Assembly: GCF_015461845.1 (NCBI RefSeq)
Contig: NZ_JACOPW010000004.1
Coordinates: forward strand, 426,722-490,721
Direction: 5' to 3'
Source: Pseudomonas mucoides
Lineage (GTDB): Bacteria > Pseudomonadota > Gammaproteobacteria > Pseudomonadales > Pseudomonadaceae
DNA length: 64,000 bases
A model generated the notes under the pieces. It had not been told where the DNA came from, ran no database searches, and saw only the letters and a program-made list of their open reading frames with translations. Position numbers and translations under genes: made by a program. The stretch's first letter is position 1. The number at the start of each line of letters is the position of its first letter. Of this stretch, positions 34,598 to 44,276 are shown one piece after another.

Positions 34598-34629
34598 GAA
34601 AAAGCCGCGTTTGATACGCGGCTTTTTTG
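34598..34629 (+). terminator. rho-independent terminator of ychF
   Basis: Stem AAGCCGCGT/ACGCGGCTT with loop TTGAT, then T6. The A-rich left side may also end the minus-strand fsr-like transcript arriving from the right. Confidence 0.9.
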
Positions 34630-34683
34630 TACCTGAAATAAATCCCTCGCCACACCAACAATCCAGTGCAGGAGTGTGTGGGA

Positions 34684-35901
34684 TCAGGCCTTTTTGGTTC
34701 TTGGCAGGAAGATCGCCAACACACCCAACAACGGCAGGAACGAGCACAGGAAGTACACGTATTCAATGCCGTGCACATCCGCCAGATGCCCCAGCAACGC
34801 CGCACCAATCCCGCCGAAACCAAACATCAAGCCGAAGAACACCCCGGCAATCATCCCGACATTGCCCGGCACCAATTCCTGCGCGTACACCACAATCGCA
34901 GAAAACGCCGAAGCCAGGATGAAGCCGATAATCACGCTCAGAACGCTGGTCCAGAACAGGTCGACATGCGGCAGCAGCAACGTGAACGGAGCCACGCCGA
35001 GAATCGAGAACCAGATCACCGCCTTACGCCCGATCTTGTCGCCGATCGGCCCACCGAAGAACGTCCCCGCCGCGACCGCCCCCAGAAACAGGAACAGGTG
35101 CAGCTGCGAGCTGGCCACCGACAGGTCGAACTTCTCGATCAGGTAGAACGTGAAGTAACTGGTGAGGCTGGACATGTAAAAGTACTTGGAGAACACCAGC
35201 ATCCCGAGCACCACCAGCGCACTGATCACCCTGCCCTTCGACAAACCGTGAGTCGCCGCCTGGCCTTGCTTGAGTTTGAACAGGTTCAAGTGATTGGCGT
35301 ACCAGCGGCTGATCCGGTAGAGCACGAACAGCGCGAATACAGCGAAGAGCCCGAACCAGGCCACATTGCCCTGACCGTACGGGATGATGATCGCGGCCGC
35401 GAGCAACGGACCGAACGCCGACCCGGCATTGCCGCCGACCTGAAAGGTCGATTGCGCCAAGCCAAATCGCCCGCCCGAGGCCAGTCGCGCCACTCGAGAG
35501 GCCTCCGGGTGAAAGGTCGACGAACCGATACCGATCAGCCCCGCCGCCAACAGAATCAACGGAAAGGTGCCAACCATCGACATCATCACAATGCCGATCA
35601 GCGTACACACCGTCCCGGCGGGAAGCAGCCAGGGTTTTGGATGTCTGTCAGTGTAGTAACCGACCCACGGCTGCAACAGCGAAGCGGTCAGTTGAAAGGT
35701 CAGCGTGATCAGGCCGACCTGGGTAAAGGTCAGGCCATAGTTGGCCTTGAGCATCGGATAAATCGACGGCAGCACCGATTGGATCAGGTCGTTGATCAGG
35801 TGCGCCAGCGCCACCGCGCCGATGATGCGCATGACCAACGGGCTGCTTTGTTGAGTCGCGGGTGCCGACGTCGCGCCGGTCTGAGCGTTGCTGATAGCCA
35901 T
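34684..35901 (-). CDS. MFS transporter, fosmidomycin-resistance (Fsr) type
   Basis: A 405-residue major facilitator protein with about 12 membrane segments. Family signals are HLINDLIQSVLPSIYPMLK in the first span, DRHPKPWLLPAGT after the second and GIGSSTFHPEASRVAR, which is characteristic of Fsr efflux proteins (E. coli Fsr is 406 residues). Fsr exports fosmidomycin; the natural substrate here is unknown. The gene is monocistronic and convergent with ychF. Confidence 0.88.
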   Translation of the reverse strand: MAISNAQTGATSAPATQQSSPLVMRIIGAVALAHLINDLIQSVLPSIYPMLKANYGLTFTQVGLITLTFQLTASLLQPWVGYYTDRHPKPWLLPAGTVCTLIGIVMMSMVGTFPLILLAAGLIGIGSSTFHPEASRVARLASGGRFGLAQSTFQVGGNAGSAFGPLLAAAIIIPYGQGNVAWFGLFAVFALFVLYRISRWYANHLNLFKLKQGQAATHGLSKGRVISALVVLGMLVFSKYFYMSSLTSYFTFYLIEKFDLSVASSQLHLFLFLGAVAAGTFFGGPIGDKIGRKAVIWFSILGVAPFTLLLPHVDLFWTSVLSVIIGFILASAFSAIVVYAQELVPGNVGMIAGVFFGLMFGFGGIGAALLGHLADVHGIEYVYFLCSFLPLLGVLAIFLPRTKKA

Positions 35902-36234
35902 GAGAATTTCCGTACAGCGGATGGGTGCACGCAGGCAGGTGCGTCAATGTGCCATTTTTCGGTGCAAGAGCGCCATCCCCTTAGCCAGCTAACGAACTAA
36001 TCTTTCATCGCCCGACAGGTGATAGCGCAACGCCATGGTCTGAATCTTGCCTTGTTTAACACCTTCAACGCGGGCCTCTTACAAAGGGGACCGAGAATGG
36101 GAAGTTTCGCTACAGAGTCGGCCTACAGAGCTGGCGAGGGTGAACTTTCGAGGCCTTTTAAAAGGGCACGAGTCGCGGTCGCAACGGCCTCGACGCACGC
36201 CGATGGTGCGTGGTGTCCAGAGGAGTCATGGGGC
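35902..36234. other. non-coding interval between the divergent fsr-like and chemoreceptor genes
   Basis: 333 bases with no convincing gene. An in-frame extension of the chemoreceptor reading frame runs through it but has no ribosome-binding site and precedes the membrane anchor. It must hold both promoters; I could not single out either with confidence. Confidence 0.5.
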
Positions 36235-38289
36235 ATGTCGTTTTTATCACCGGGGATCGGTTTGCTGGGGCGTTTTGGCTTCGCACGCAAATTTCAGCTG
36301 TTGTTTCTGCTGTTTATCCTGCCGCTGGCCGGCAGCCTGTTGATGATCGGTCAGGATTATCGCGCCAAACTCAGCCTCATCTCCGGCGAACGTGCCGGGG
36401 TCAGGCAGTTGCTCGCTCTGGATGCTCTGGATAACCTGCTCGCCGCCCAGCGTGATCGCGCGGCTCGCTGGCGTGCCACGGAAACCAATCGCCAGCCAAC
36501 GCCAGCGACCCTCGCCGCGATGGGTGCATTTGATGCGGTGCAGCCTGCCGTCGCGCAAGCCACCTCAGACCTCGGCAATGCGCTGAAAGTCGAAGGCGCC
36601 GAGGGCGAAACGCTGACCCGTTATCAAGCCCTGCAAGCCGCCCTCAATGGCCTGGACTCGAAAAGCCTCAGCGGCGTTGGCTGGTGGCCGGACGGTTACG
36701 ACCGTTTCACCAATGCCTTGAGCGCCTTGCAAGCCCTGCGCGAACAGATCGCCATGGACAATCGACTGACACTGGCGCCCTGGCTGGAAACCTATTTGCT
36801 GACGCAGATTTCCACCCAGCACGCGCCAGACCTGATTGAACGCGTCGGTCGCCTGGCCGCCGTCGGCCAAGCGTCCGTGGTATCGGGCCAGTTCACCCTG
36901 CAAAGTCGCCTGCAATTGCGTGACTTGCGCAGCCGTATCGGCGATGCCCGGGAGCAACTGGTAAAAACCGCCACGCTCCTCGAAGCGCGCCTGCCCAGTG
37001 CGTTGCAAAGTTGGGCCGGGCAATACCATGACAACCTCAAACACCTCGACGCGAGTCTGAAGGTGCTGGATGACGGCGTGTTCGGCGGCAGCATCAGCCT
37101 CAAGCCGGAAGAATTCGAACGCAACCTCGACGCCCTGCTCACCGACCTTGCCGCCCTGCGTCAGCAATCGTTGATGTCGCTGGATCAGCGCCTGGATTAC
37201 TACCACGACTCGGCGATTCGCCAGTTCATTTTGGTGGCGTCGATCTTTGGCTGCCTGCTGCTGGCCGCACTGTACCTGTTCGTCTGTCTGCAAGCCTCGA
37301 TCCGGCGCAGCGCCAGTGGTATCACGCTGTTGGCCGAAGCCCTGCGTGACGGCAATCTGAGCCTGCAAGCCCCCGTGCAGGGCCGTGACGAACTGGCGGC
37401 CATCAGCACCGCCCTGAACGTTGCCGTGGTGCAACTGCGTAACAGCTTGCAAGGGGTCGATCACGAAACCTTGCAAGTGAGCAACGCGGTGCGCACGCTC
37501 AACCATCACTCCAGCGGCGCCCTCGGCGAAGTCGAAGCGCAACAATTGCAAATCAGCCAGATCGCCGCGGCGGCCACGCAACTGGCGGCGACCTCTCAAG
37601 GGGTCGCCCAGAGTTGCGAACAGGCCTCAGGCAGCGCTCAGCACACCCAGCGCATTGCCGCCGACAGCAGCCGAGACAGTCAGCGCACCACGGCGAGCAT
37701 TCAGCAGCTCAATCAGCGCTTGAACGACACTGCCGCGGCGCTAGGTCGGGTCAGTGAGCAAGGGCAACAGATTCAGCTGGTGGTCGACACTATTCGCGGA
37801 GTCGCCGAGCAAACCAACCTGTTGGCGCTCAACGCGGCTATCGAAGCGGCTCGGGCGGGTGAACAAGGTCGCGGTTTTGCCGTGGTGGCCGATGAAGTCC
37901 GCAGCCTGTCGCAACGCACCCAGTCCTCCACCGCGCAAATTGCCGGCACGGTCGACAGCCTGCGCAACACCGTGAACGAAGCGGTCAGCCTGATGGAAGC
38001 GGCCTGTAGCCAGGCGCAAAGTGACGCGCAATCGGTCACCGGCCTGGGCGAACGCCTGGGGGAAATTGCCCTCGCGGTGCAAGGCGTGACCGACACCCTG
38101 GCGCACATCGCGACCGCCGTGGAAGAACAGGCCAGCACCGCCGATGAAGTCAGCGGCAACATTCAGCAAGTCGATCAGGCGGCGGTCAGGTTGCTGGAAG
38201 GCGCACGGGCGGTGAACCTGGCGGCCGACACCTTGAGCCAGGGCAGCAAGGCCCTGAGCGCGAATACCGGGAGATTTCAGCTCAGTTGA
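36235..38289 (+). CDS. methyl-accepting chemotaxis protein (membrane)
   Basis: A 684-residue chemoreceptor: first membrane span at about residues 23-42 (FQLLFLLFILPLAGSLLMIG), a long, mostly helical periplasmic sensor (about 45-320), second span near 332-352 (ILVASIFGCLLLAALYLFVC), a HAMP region, and a cytoplasmic signalling domain with the conserved hairpin tip EQTNLLALNAAIEAARAGEQ near residue 525. It has no C-terminal CheR-binding pentapeptide. The helical sensor gives no ligand. The ATG at 36235 is preferred since it opens just before the first span and follows GAGGAG. Confidence 0.9.
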   Translation: MSFLSPGIGLLGRFGFARKFQLLFLLFILPLAGSLLMIGQDYRAKLSLISGERAGVRQLLALDALDNLLAAQRDRAARWRATETNRQPTPATLAAMGAFDAVQPAVAQATSDLGNALKVEGAEGETLTRYQALQAALNGLDSKSLSGVGWWPDGYDRFTNALSALQALREQIAMDNRLTLAPWLETYLLTQISTQHAPDLIERVGRLAAVGQASVVSGQFTLQSRLQLRDLRSRIGDAREQLVKTATLLEARLPSALQSWAGQYHDNLKHLDASLKVLDDGVFGGSISLKPEEFERNLDALLTDLAALRQQSLMSLDQRLDYYHDSAIRQFILVASIFGCLLLAALYLFVCLQASIRRSASGITLLAEALRDGNLSLQAPVQGRDELAAISTALNVAVVQLRNSLQGVDHETLQVSNAVRTLNHHSSGALGEVEAQQLQISQIAAAATQLAATSQGVAQSCEQASGSAQHTQRIAADSSRDSQRTTASIQQLNQRLNDTAAALGRVSEQGQQIQLVVDTIRGVAEQTNLLALNAAIEAARAGEQGRGFAVVADEVRSLSQRTQSSTAQIAGTVDSLRNTVNEAVSLMEAACSQAQSDAQSVTGLGERLGEIALAVQGVTDTLAHIATAVEEQASTADEVSGNIQQVDQAAVRLLEGARAVNLAADTLSQGSKALSANTGRFQLS

Positions 38290-38365
38290 CGCCCTCCGCC
38301 GGCCCGATTTTTCGGGTCAGGAGGATAAGCAGTTGAAAGCGTAGAGAAATATTTTAGATTTACGC

Positions 38366-38394
38366 TTGACACATCATCGTTCCAAGCCAATAAT
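38366..38394 (+). promoter_or_regulatory. promoter of tRNA-Met
   Basis: TTGACA at 38366-38371 and AATAAT at 38389-38394 with a 17-base spacer, ending 11 bases before the tRNA, as expected for a dedicated stable-RNA promoter. Confidence 0.7.
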
Positions 38395-38405
38395 GCGCGC
38401 CACTT

Positions 38406-38482
38406 GGCTACATAGCTCAGTTGGTTAGAGCATAGCATTCATAATGCTGGGGTCCGGGGTTCAAGTCCCTGTGTAGCCACCA
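38406..38482 (+). tRNA. tRNA-Met (elongator, anticodon CAT)
   Basis: A 77-base cloverleaf with acceptor GGCTACA/TGTAGCC, an anticodon loop TTCATAA with CAT at 38440-38442, the T-arm GGTTCAAGTCC and an encoded ACCA end. The GGCTAC acceptor and overall sequence match elongator tRNA-Met rather than initiator or tRNA-Ile2. In PAO1 a tRNA-Met follows ychF in the same neighbourhood (from memory). Confidence 0.95.
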
Positions 38483-38487
38483 AGTAC

Positions 38488-38523
38488 TAAAAACGGCTTA
38501 CCGAAAGGTAGGCCGTTTTTTTA
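38488..38523 (+). terminator. rho-independent terminator of tRNA-Met
   Basis: The stem AACGGCTTACC/GGTAGGCCGTT is followed by seven T residues and starts 5 bases after the tRNA. Confidence 0.9.
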
Positions 38524-38571
38524 TGCCTCGAGAAAAGTACCCTGAACTCCATGGGTCCAGGGTGATCCGCG

Positions 38572-39681
38572 TCAGGTACGAATCGTCGGCAATGCCGACA
38601 GCGCCCGCTCCCAAATCTGCCACGTCCGCAACCACACCATCGCCTGCCAGTCGTTGTCGGCCGGATAGAACTGCTCCAGCAGATTCAGCTTGATCCCGCG
38701 CGCCAGCACACCCGTCAGATCGCCATGCAGATGCAGCCAGTGGTCATCGCGCAAATGACGATGCACGTCTGCCCCCGGATACGTCCCGCACTCAATCACA
38801 AACGGCATCAACCGAACCCTCGGCAACGCGTCGATCAACGCCTGCGAGGTGTAGCCAGTCGCCGTTGCCGCCACACCGGTTTCACTCAAGGTGTCGGCCC
38901 CGGTCAGCAGCGTGTACAGCCACGGCCCGTAAATGGCCTGCGCATCGGGCAGCGCCGGATACGCCGCCTCGGTGATGGTCAAAAGCATCGGATGACCGTA
39001 CTCGCCGGCCCCCGTGTGCAAGTCGAAACACATGGCCACGTCGGCATGGGCAATGTGATTTTGCAGGATGGCGTGCAGTGTGCGGTTCGACCAACTTGGC
39101 GCCAGCCCACCGAAAAACAGACCGTCGGGATGACTGTGCTGGCCGCCCTCGACAATCGACATCACCCCCGGCCAGCCATGTTGGCGGATTTGCGCGTCGA
39201 GCAAGGCATCGGCGCGCTCACGCTCAGGACCTTGCAGCTCGGTGCACGCGTAGATGTCATGCAGCGTCGCGTAAGCCTGATTGTCCGGCAACGGCCGTTC
39301 GAAATTCAGGTGATTGCGGTTCAGGTCGATGTTGTCTTCGTTAACCCGCCGCAGCCAGGCGGTGCCCCACGGATTGATCAGGTGAATGAACACCACGGCC
39401 ACATCCGCCGGCAGTGAGCGCTTGCCCAAGTCCTGCATCCATTTGATCTGGCAACTCGACCCGTAGAAGCCTTCGACGCCATGGGTGCCACTCAGCGCAA
39501 TCAGCAATCGCTTGGCGCCGGGATCGCCCAGCACCGCCACGTCGGTACTCAAGGGCTCGCCGAAAGGCCCTTTGAGCGGGTGCGGGTATTCGGTCAACGT
39601 CGCACCGGCCTCAGTGGCGGCCGCGAGGAACAGCTCTCGCTGATTACGGTAACTTGGCTGAGTGGGAAACTCGGTCTGCAT
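38572..39681 (-). CDS. M14-like metallopeptidase, DUF2817 family
   Basis: A 369-residue predicted zinc carboxypeptidase-like hydrolase. The zinc-binding HxxE is at H67-E70 (SGTHGVEGF), a third ligand lies in DLHTGAGEYG, and INPWGTAWLRRVNEDNIDLNRN is the DUF2817 signature. It has no signal peptide, so it is probably cytosolic. The neighbouring gamma-glutamyltransferase gene is divergent (165 bases), and both act on amino-acid amides or peptides. Substrate unknown. Confidence 0.85.
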   Translation of the reverse strand: MQTEFPTQPSYRNQRELFLAAATEAGATLTEYPHPLKGPFGEPLSTDVAVLGDPGAKRLLIALSGTHGVEGFYGSSCQIKWMQDLGKRSLPADVAVVFIHLINPWGTAWLRRVNEDNIDLNRNHLNFERPLPDNQAYATLHDIYACTELQGPERERADALLDAQIRQHGWPGVMSIVEGGQHSHPDGLFFGGLAPSWSNRTLHAILQNHIAHADVAMCFDLHTGAGEYGHPMLLTITEAAYPALPDAQAIYGPWLYTLLTGADTLSETGVAATATGYTSQALIDALPRVRLMPFVIECGTYPGADVHRHLRDDHWLHLHGDLTGVLARGIKLNLLEQFYPADNDWQAMVWLRTWQIWERALSALPTIRT

Positions 39682-39846
39682 GTCTGCCTCTTGTTGATCT
39701 TCTGGCCCGTCTATTGCTCTCGACCCTACAGAAAATCCGTCGACTCATGAAGGACCAAAGCAGCTTTACTGTAGGCCCTGGTTTGCGTCATGCCGAGTCG
39801 GCCGATAAAGTCCCGGTAACTTTCCCCACGGACGGAGTGCCTCAAC

Positions 39847-41679
39847 GTGTTCTCAGCCTTCCATTTGAGCCGCTATCGCCGCTCGGCCCTGTCGCTGATC
39901 GTCGCGACGCTGACCCTCACCGCCTGCAACGCCCCACCGACATCGACGTTGCCTGTGGCACCCGAAAGCGCCTCGGGCTATCGCACCGACCTGCAAACCC
40001 GACACGCCTCCAGACACATGGCGGCAGCGGCCAATCCGCTGGCGGCCGAAGCCGGCCGGGCGATGCTACGTCAGGGCGGTTCGGCGATCGATGCCGCGAT
40101 TGCGATGCAAGCGGTACTGACGCTGGTCGAGCCGCAATCCTCCGGCATTGGCGGTGGTGCATTGATCGTGCTCTGGGATGGCAAGGCGGTGCGCACCTTC
40201 GACGGTCGCGAAACCGCACCGGCCGGCGCCACCGAGAAGCTTTTCCTGAAGTCCGACGGCACACCGATGGCGTTCACCCCGGCGCAGATTGGCGGGCGCT
40301 CGGTGGGCACGCCGGGTGTGTTGCGAGCGCTTGAGTTGGCGCACCGCAAACACGGTCGTCTGCCGTGGGCGAAGCTCTTCGAACCGGCCATCAAACTCGC
40401 GGAACAAGGCTTCGCCATCTCGCCGCGCCTTCATCTGTTGATCGCCTCGGACTCGTCCATGCGCAGCTCGCCGGACATGGTGGCCTACTTCCTGAATGCG
40501 GACGGCAGCCCGAAAGCCGCCGGTACGTTGTTGAAAAATCCGGCATTGGCCGCCGTGCTGAAACGCATTGCCAACGAAGGGCCTGACGCGCTGTACAAAG
40601 GCGCCATCGCGCAAGAGATCGTCACCAAGGTTCAGGGCCACACCAACCCCGGCAGCTTGTCGCTGAACGATCTGCAAGGCTATCAAGCCAAGGAGCGCGC
40701 GCCGCTGTGCACTGACTACAAACGGTGGCAGGTGTGCGGCATGCCGCCGCCATCATCGGGCGGGATCGCCGTGGCGCAGATCCTCGGCACCTTGCAGGCC
40801 CTGGAAACCCGCGACCCGCGCTTCGCCCTCGCGCAGCTGAAACCGCTCAAGACCGAAAAACCCGCCGGCACCGAGCCCGATCCGCAAGCCGTGCACCTGA
40901 TCGCCGAAGCCGAGCGCCTGGCCTACGCCGATCGCGCGCAATACGTGGCCGACGCTGACTTCGTGTCCGTGCCGGTCAAAGGGCTGGTTGACCCGGCCTA
41001 TCTGGCCCGCCGCGCCGCCCTGATCGGAGATCGCAGCATGGGCGTGGCCAAACCCGGTACCCCGCCGGGTATTCAGGTCGCCTACGCGCCAGACCGCTCG
41101 CCGCTGCGCATCTCCACCTCACAAGTGGTGGCGGTCGATGATCAGGGCGGCGCCGTGTCCATGACCACCACCATCGAGTCCGCCTTCGGCTCGCACGTGA
41201 TGGTCCAGGGCTTCTTGCTCAATAACGAGATGACCGACTTCTCGTTCATCCCCGAAGAAAACGGGCAAAAAGTTGCCAACCGCGTTGAGCCCGGCAAACG
41301 CCCACGCTCCTCCATGGCGCCGACCCTGATCTTCGACCGCCAAAGCGGTGAATTCCTCGCCACCATCGGTTCCCCTGGCGGCTCGCAAATCATCGAATAC
41401 GTGGCCAAATCCACCATTGGCCTGCTCGACTGGAACCTCGACCCGCAAGCCGCCATCAACCTGCCCAACTTTGGTAGCCGCAACGGCCCGACGGAGCTTG
41501 AGCAGGGACAGTTCAGCGCGGAGCTGATCCAGGCGTTGAAGGACAAGGGACACAGCATCAGCGAGATTGACATGACCAGCGGCACCCAGGCGATTGTTCG
41601 GGTCAAGGACGCGCAAGGAAATGCGTCATTGGCTGGAGGGGCTGACCCTCGGCGTGAAGGACAAGCGCTGGGGGATTGA
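39847..41679 (+). CDS. ggt: gamma-glutamyltransferase (lipoprotein form)
   Basis: A 610-residue N-terminal-nucleophile enzyme that hydrolyses or transfers the gamma-glutamyl group of glutathione and related peptides. It starts with GTG and a lipoprotein signal (LIVATLTLTAC, cysteine near residue 27), so it is predicted to be anchored in the envelope. The self-cleavage nucleophile aligns with T424 (ISTSQVVAVD); GSPGGSQII gives the oxyanion serines. Compared with E. coli TTHYS, the residues after the nucleophile are SQ. The two subunits arise by autocleavage at that threonine. Confidence 0.92.
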   Translation: MFSAFHLSRYRRSALSLIVATLTLTACNAPPTSTLPVAPESASGYRTDLQTRHASRHMAAAANPLAAEAGRAMLRQGGSAIDAAIAMQAVLTLVEPQSSGIGGGALIVLWDGKAVRTFDGRETAPAGATEKLFLKSDGTPMAFTPAQIGGRSVGTPGVLRALELAHRKHGRLPWAKLFEPAIKLAEQGFAISPRLHLLIASDSSMRSSPDMVAYFLNADGSPKAAGTLLKNPALAAVLKRIANEGPDALYKGAIAQEIVTKVQGHTNPGSLSLNDLQGYQAKERAPLCTDYKRWQVCGMPPPSSGGIAVAQILGTLQALETRDPRFALAQLKPLKTEKPAGTEPDPQAVHLIAEAERLAYADRAQYVADADFVSVPVKGLVDPAYLARRAALIGDRSMGVAKPGTPPGIQVAYAPDRSPLRISTSQVVAVDDQGGAVSMTTTIESAFGSHVMVQGFLLNNEMTDFSFIPEENGQKVANRVEPGKRPRSSMAPTLIFDRQSGEFLATIGSPGGSQIIEYVAKSTIGLLDWNLDPQAAINLPNFGSRNGPTELEQGQFSAELIQALKDKGHSISEIDMTSGTQAIVRVKDAQGNASLAGGADPRREGQALGD

Positions 41680-41692
41680 TTCCTGCGCGGGA

Positions 41693-41726
41693 ATAAAAAA
41701 GGGCTTACCGGGAGGTAGGCCCTTTT
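41693..41726. terminator. terminator between ggt and ddl
   Basis: AAAAAAGGGCTTACC/GGTAGGCCCTTTT forms a strong stem with A on the left and T on the right, shared by the convergent ggt and ddl genes. Confidence 0.85.
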
Positions 41727-41760
41727 CAATCCCGGATGTCACCACTCGCAAACATTCAGC

Positions 41761-42855
41761 TTAGCGCGAGATCTTCAACGCCTGTCGCGCCTTGTGCTTG
41801 TCCAGGGCCAGATCGATCAAGCGGCTGACCAGATCGCTGTAGGTCATGCCGGTGGCCTGCCAGAGCTTGGGGTACATGCTGATCCGGGTGAAACCGGGCA
41901 GCGAGTTGATCTCATTGATCAGCACTTCGCCGCTGTCGGTGAGAAACACATCGACCCGCGCCAGCCCGGAGCAGCCCAGCACCTGGAATGCCTCGACGGC
42001 CAGAGCCCGAATACGTTCGCTGGACTCGACACTGATCTCAGCCGGTACCACGACCTGTGCCGCCTGGGCGTCGATGTATTTGCTGTCGTAGGAATAGAAA
42101 CCGCTGCTCACCACGATTTCACCACACCCGCTGGCGATGGCGTCTTCGTTGCCGAGCACGGCGCATTCGATCTCACGGCCACTCACGGCGGATTCGATCA
42201 GCACTTTTTCGTCGAACCCCAAGGCCAGTTCCACGGCCGCCTTATATTCGGCTTCGTCACTGACCTTGCTCACGCCTACGGACGAGCCTTGGTTCGCCGG
42301 TTTGACGAACAGCGGCAGGCCGAGTTTGCCCTGCACCTCAGCGAACCCGGTACGCGCTGCCGTGGCGCGGTTCAGGGTCACGAACGGCGTCACCGCCAAC
42401 CCGGCGTCGCGCAGCAGGCGTTTGCTGATGTCCTTGTCCATGCACACCGCCGAGCCGAGCACGTCGGAGCCGACAAAGGGCAAGTCAGCCATGCGCAACA
42501 GGCCTTGCAGGCAACCGTCTTCACCCAGGGTGCCGTGGACAATCGGGAAGATCACATCGACGTGCCCGAGCAGTTCCTGACCGGAAGTTTCCACCAATTG
42601 CTGACTGACCTTGCCCGGCACCACCGCCAGTTCACGGTTGGACTGATTGAGCGCGATCAGGGCCGGATTTTCCTGATTGAGCAGGAAGTTCGAAGGGTCG
42701 TTGAGGTGCCAGTGACCTTGTTTGTCGATGCCGATCAACACCGGCTCGAAGCGCGAGCGGTCCAGTGCATCGACAATGTTCTTCGCCGATTGCAGCGACA
42801 CTTCATGCTCCGCCGAACGACCACCAAAAATAATCCCTACCCGCAATTTGCTCAT
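41761..42855 (-). CDS. ddl: D-alanine--D-alanine ligase
   Basis: A 364-residue ATP-grasp ligase making the D-Ala-D-Ala dipeptide for peptidoglycan. GGRSAEHEVSLQSAKNI is the N-terminal motif, FPIVHGTLGEDGCLQGLL follows, and LINEINSLPGFT carries Mg-binding residues. Its length fits the longer DdlA type rather than the shorter DdlB of the division cluster, so this is probably the second ddl of the genome. It is monocistronic and divergent from the AraC-type gene. Confidence 0.95.
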   Translation of the reverse strand: MSKLRVGIIFGGRSAEHEVSLQSAKNIVDALDRSRFEPVLIGIDKQGHWHLNDPSNFLLNQENPALIALNQSNRELAVVPGKVSQQLVETSGQELLGHVDVIFPIVHGTLGEDGCLQGLLRMADLPFVGSDVLGSAVCMDKDISKRLLRDAGLAVTPFVTLNRATAARTGFAEVQGKLGLPLFVKPANQGSSVGVSKVSDEAEYKAAVELALGFDEKVLIESAVSGREIECAVLGNEDAIASGCGEIVVSSGFYSYDSKYIDAQAAQVVVPAEISVESSERIRALAVEAFQVLGCSGLARVDVFLTDSGEVLINEINSLPGFTRISMYPKLWQATGMTYSDLVSRLIDLALDKHKARQALKISR

Positions 42856-43014
42856 TCAAAACACCTCAACGATTGGCCACCCGCCGAACAGCAGAGAGAA
42901 CCTTGCAACATTCGCCCACGGTTTTCCACCCGTCCAAAGGGTTTAATCGCAGAGCAGACAGCCAGTCGATCACTGGGGTAACGTGTTCTTCACCGCGTTC
43001 GAGACACCCCCACC

Positions 43015-43827
43015 ATGGCCAAGCAAACGCCTCCCATCGACTGGTTCCACCGCGCGCCCGACGTGGGCGGCCTGCAACGTTTCGAAGCGTTTTTTGCAGG
43101 GCACGGCTACGACCTTCATCGCCACGACACCTACGCCATCGGCCGAACACTGGCCGGTGTGCAGAGTTTTCAGTACCGCGGCGGATGGCGCCACAGCCTG
43201 CCGGGCGGAACCCTGGTGTTGCATCCGGACGAAGCCCACGATGGCGAGGCCGGCACCGAAGCCGGTTTCAAATACCGAATGATGTACATCGAACCGGCGC
43301 TGATCCAGCAGATGCTCGGCGGGCAACCGCTGCCGTTCGTCAAGACCGGATTGTCGACCGACCCTCGCCTGTTCGCCGCCACCGACGCGCTGTTGCGCAG
43401 CCTGGATTGCCCCCTCGACCCTTTGGAGGAGCAGGACGCGCTGTACGATCTGGCGCAGGCTCTGAGCAGCGTTTCGGGAACAACTTCCGCCCGCCACCAG
43501 AGCTTCGACTACGTGGCTGCGGAGCGTGCGCGGGAATTCATTCACAGTGCGCTGGATCGCACCGTGACGCTGGAGGAACTGGCGCACCATAGCGGTCGTG
43601 ATCGCTGGAGCCTGTCACGGGACTTTCGCCTGTTGTTCGGCACCAGCCCTTACCGATACTTGACCATGCGGCGCCTGGACCTGGTGCGTTCTCTACTGAT
43701 CCAGGGCCAGTCGCTGGTCAGCGCCGCGTTGATTGCCGGCTTCACCGATCAGAGCCACATGACCCGGCAATTCAGCAAAACCTACGGCCTGTCGCCGGCC
43801 CGCTGGATGAAAATGCACCGTCGCTGA
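43015..43827 (+). CDS. AraC family transcriptional regulator
   Basis: A 270-residue regulator with an N-terminal cupin-like ligand domain (HRHDTYAIGRTLAGVQSFQY, then GGTLVLHPDEAHDGEAG) and a C-terminal AraC/XylS double helix-turn-helix from about residue 165 (VTLEELAHHSGRDRWSLSRD, then AALIAGFTDQSHMTRQFSK). The ligand is unknown. The cupin gene 76 bases downstream may be a target or partner. Confidence 0.9.
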   Translation: MAKQTPPIDWFHRAPDVGGLQRFEAFFAGHGYDLHRHDTYAIGRTLAGVQSFQYRGGWRHSLPGGTLVLHPDEAHDGEAGTEAGFKYRMMYIEPALIQQMLGGQPLPFVKTGLSTDPRLFAATDALLRSLDCPLDPLEEQDALYDLAQALSSVSGTTSARHQSFDYVAAERAREFIHSALDRTVTLEELAHHSGRDRWSLSRDFRLLFGTSPYRYLTMRRLDLVRSLLIQGQSLVSAALIAGFTDQSHMTRQFSKTYGLSPARWMKMHRR

Positions 43828-43903
43828 GCCACGCACAATCGTACAAGAAGCAGACCTGAGCGCTGGTTATCGTGGGTTCACGATCAACCACGGGAGACAC
43901 TTC

Positions 43904-44272
43904 ATGTCCGCTTACAAAAGCCTGAACTTCGCTGAAAAAATCGCCCGGATCGATGCGCACTGGGCGCCCCGGGTCATCGCCGAAATGAACGACTACCAGT
44001 TCAAGGTGGTGAAGTTGCTGGGGGATTTCATCTGGCATGACCATCTGGAAACCGACGAAACCTTCATCGTGCTCGAAGGCCAGTTACGCCTCGAGTTTCG
44101 TGATGGCTTCGTGTTGGTCAACGCCGGCGAAATGTATGTGGTGCCCAAAGGGGTGGAGCACAAACCCTCTGCCGAGCAGGAAGTGAAGCTGCTGCTGATC
44201 GAACCCAAAGGCGTACTGAACACCGGCAGCGAAGGCGGTGAGCGAACGGCGGTCAATGACGTGTGGGTGTGA
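43904..44272 (+). CDS. small cupin domain protein
   Basis: A 122-residue single-domain cupin: FIWHDHLETDETFIVLEGQL (two histidines, a glutamate) and VPKGVEHKPSAEQEVKLLLI form the metal site. No reaction can be assigned. It starts after GGGAGA, 76 bases past the AraC-type gene, and is convergent with the flavin reductase gene only 4 bases away. Confidence 0.88.
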   Translation: MSAYKSLNFAEKIARIDAHWAPRVIAEMNDYQFKVVKLLGDFIWHDHLETDETFIVLEGQLRLEFRDGFVLVNAGEMYVVPKGVEHKPSAEQEVKLLLIEPKGVLNTGSEGGERTAVNDVWV

Positions 44273-44276
44273 GGCG

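Noticed and set aside
36019..36234. Extended N terminus of the membrane chemoreceptor
   Set aside because: The added 72 residues lack a ribosome-binding site and would place a non-conserved segment before the first membrane span.
38406..38482. tRNA-Met as the attachment site of a genomic island
   Set aside because: No integrase, no repeat of the tRNA 3' end and no composition shift were seen downstream.
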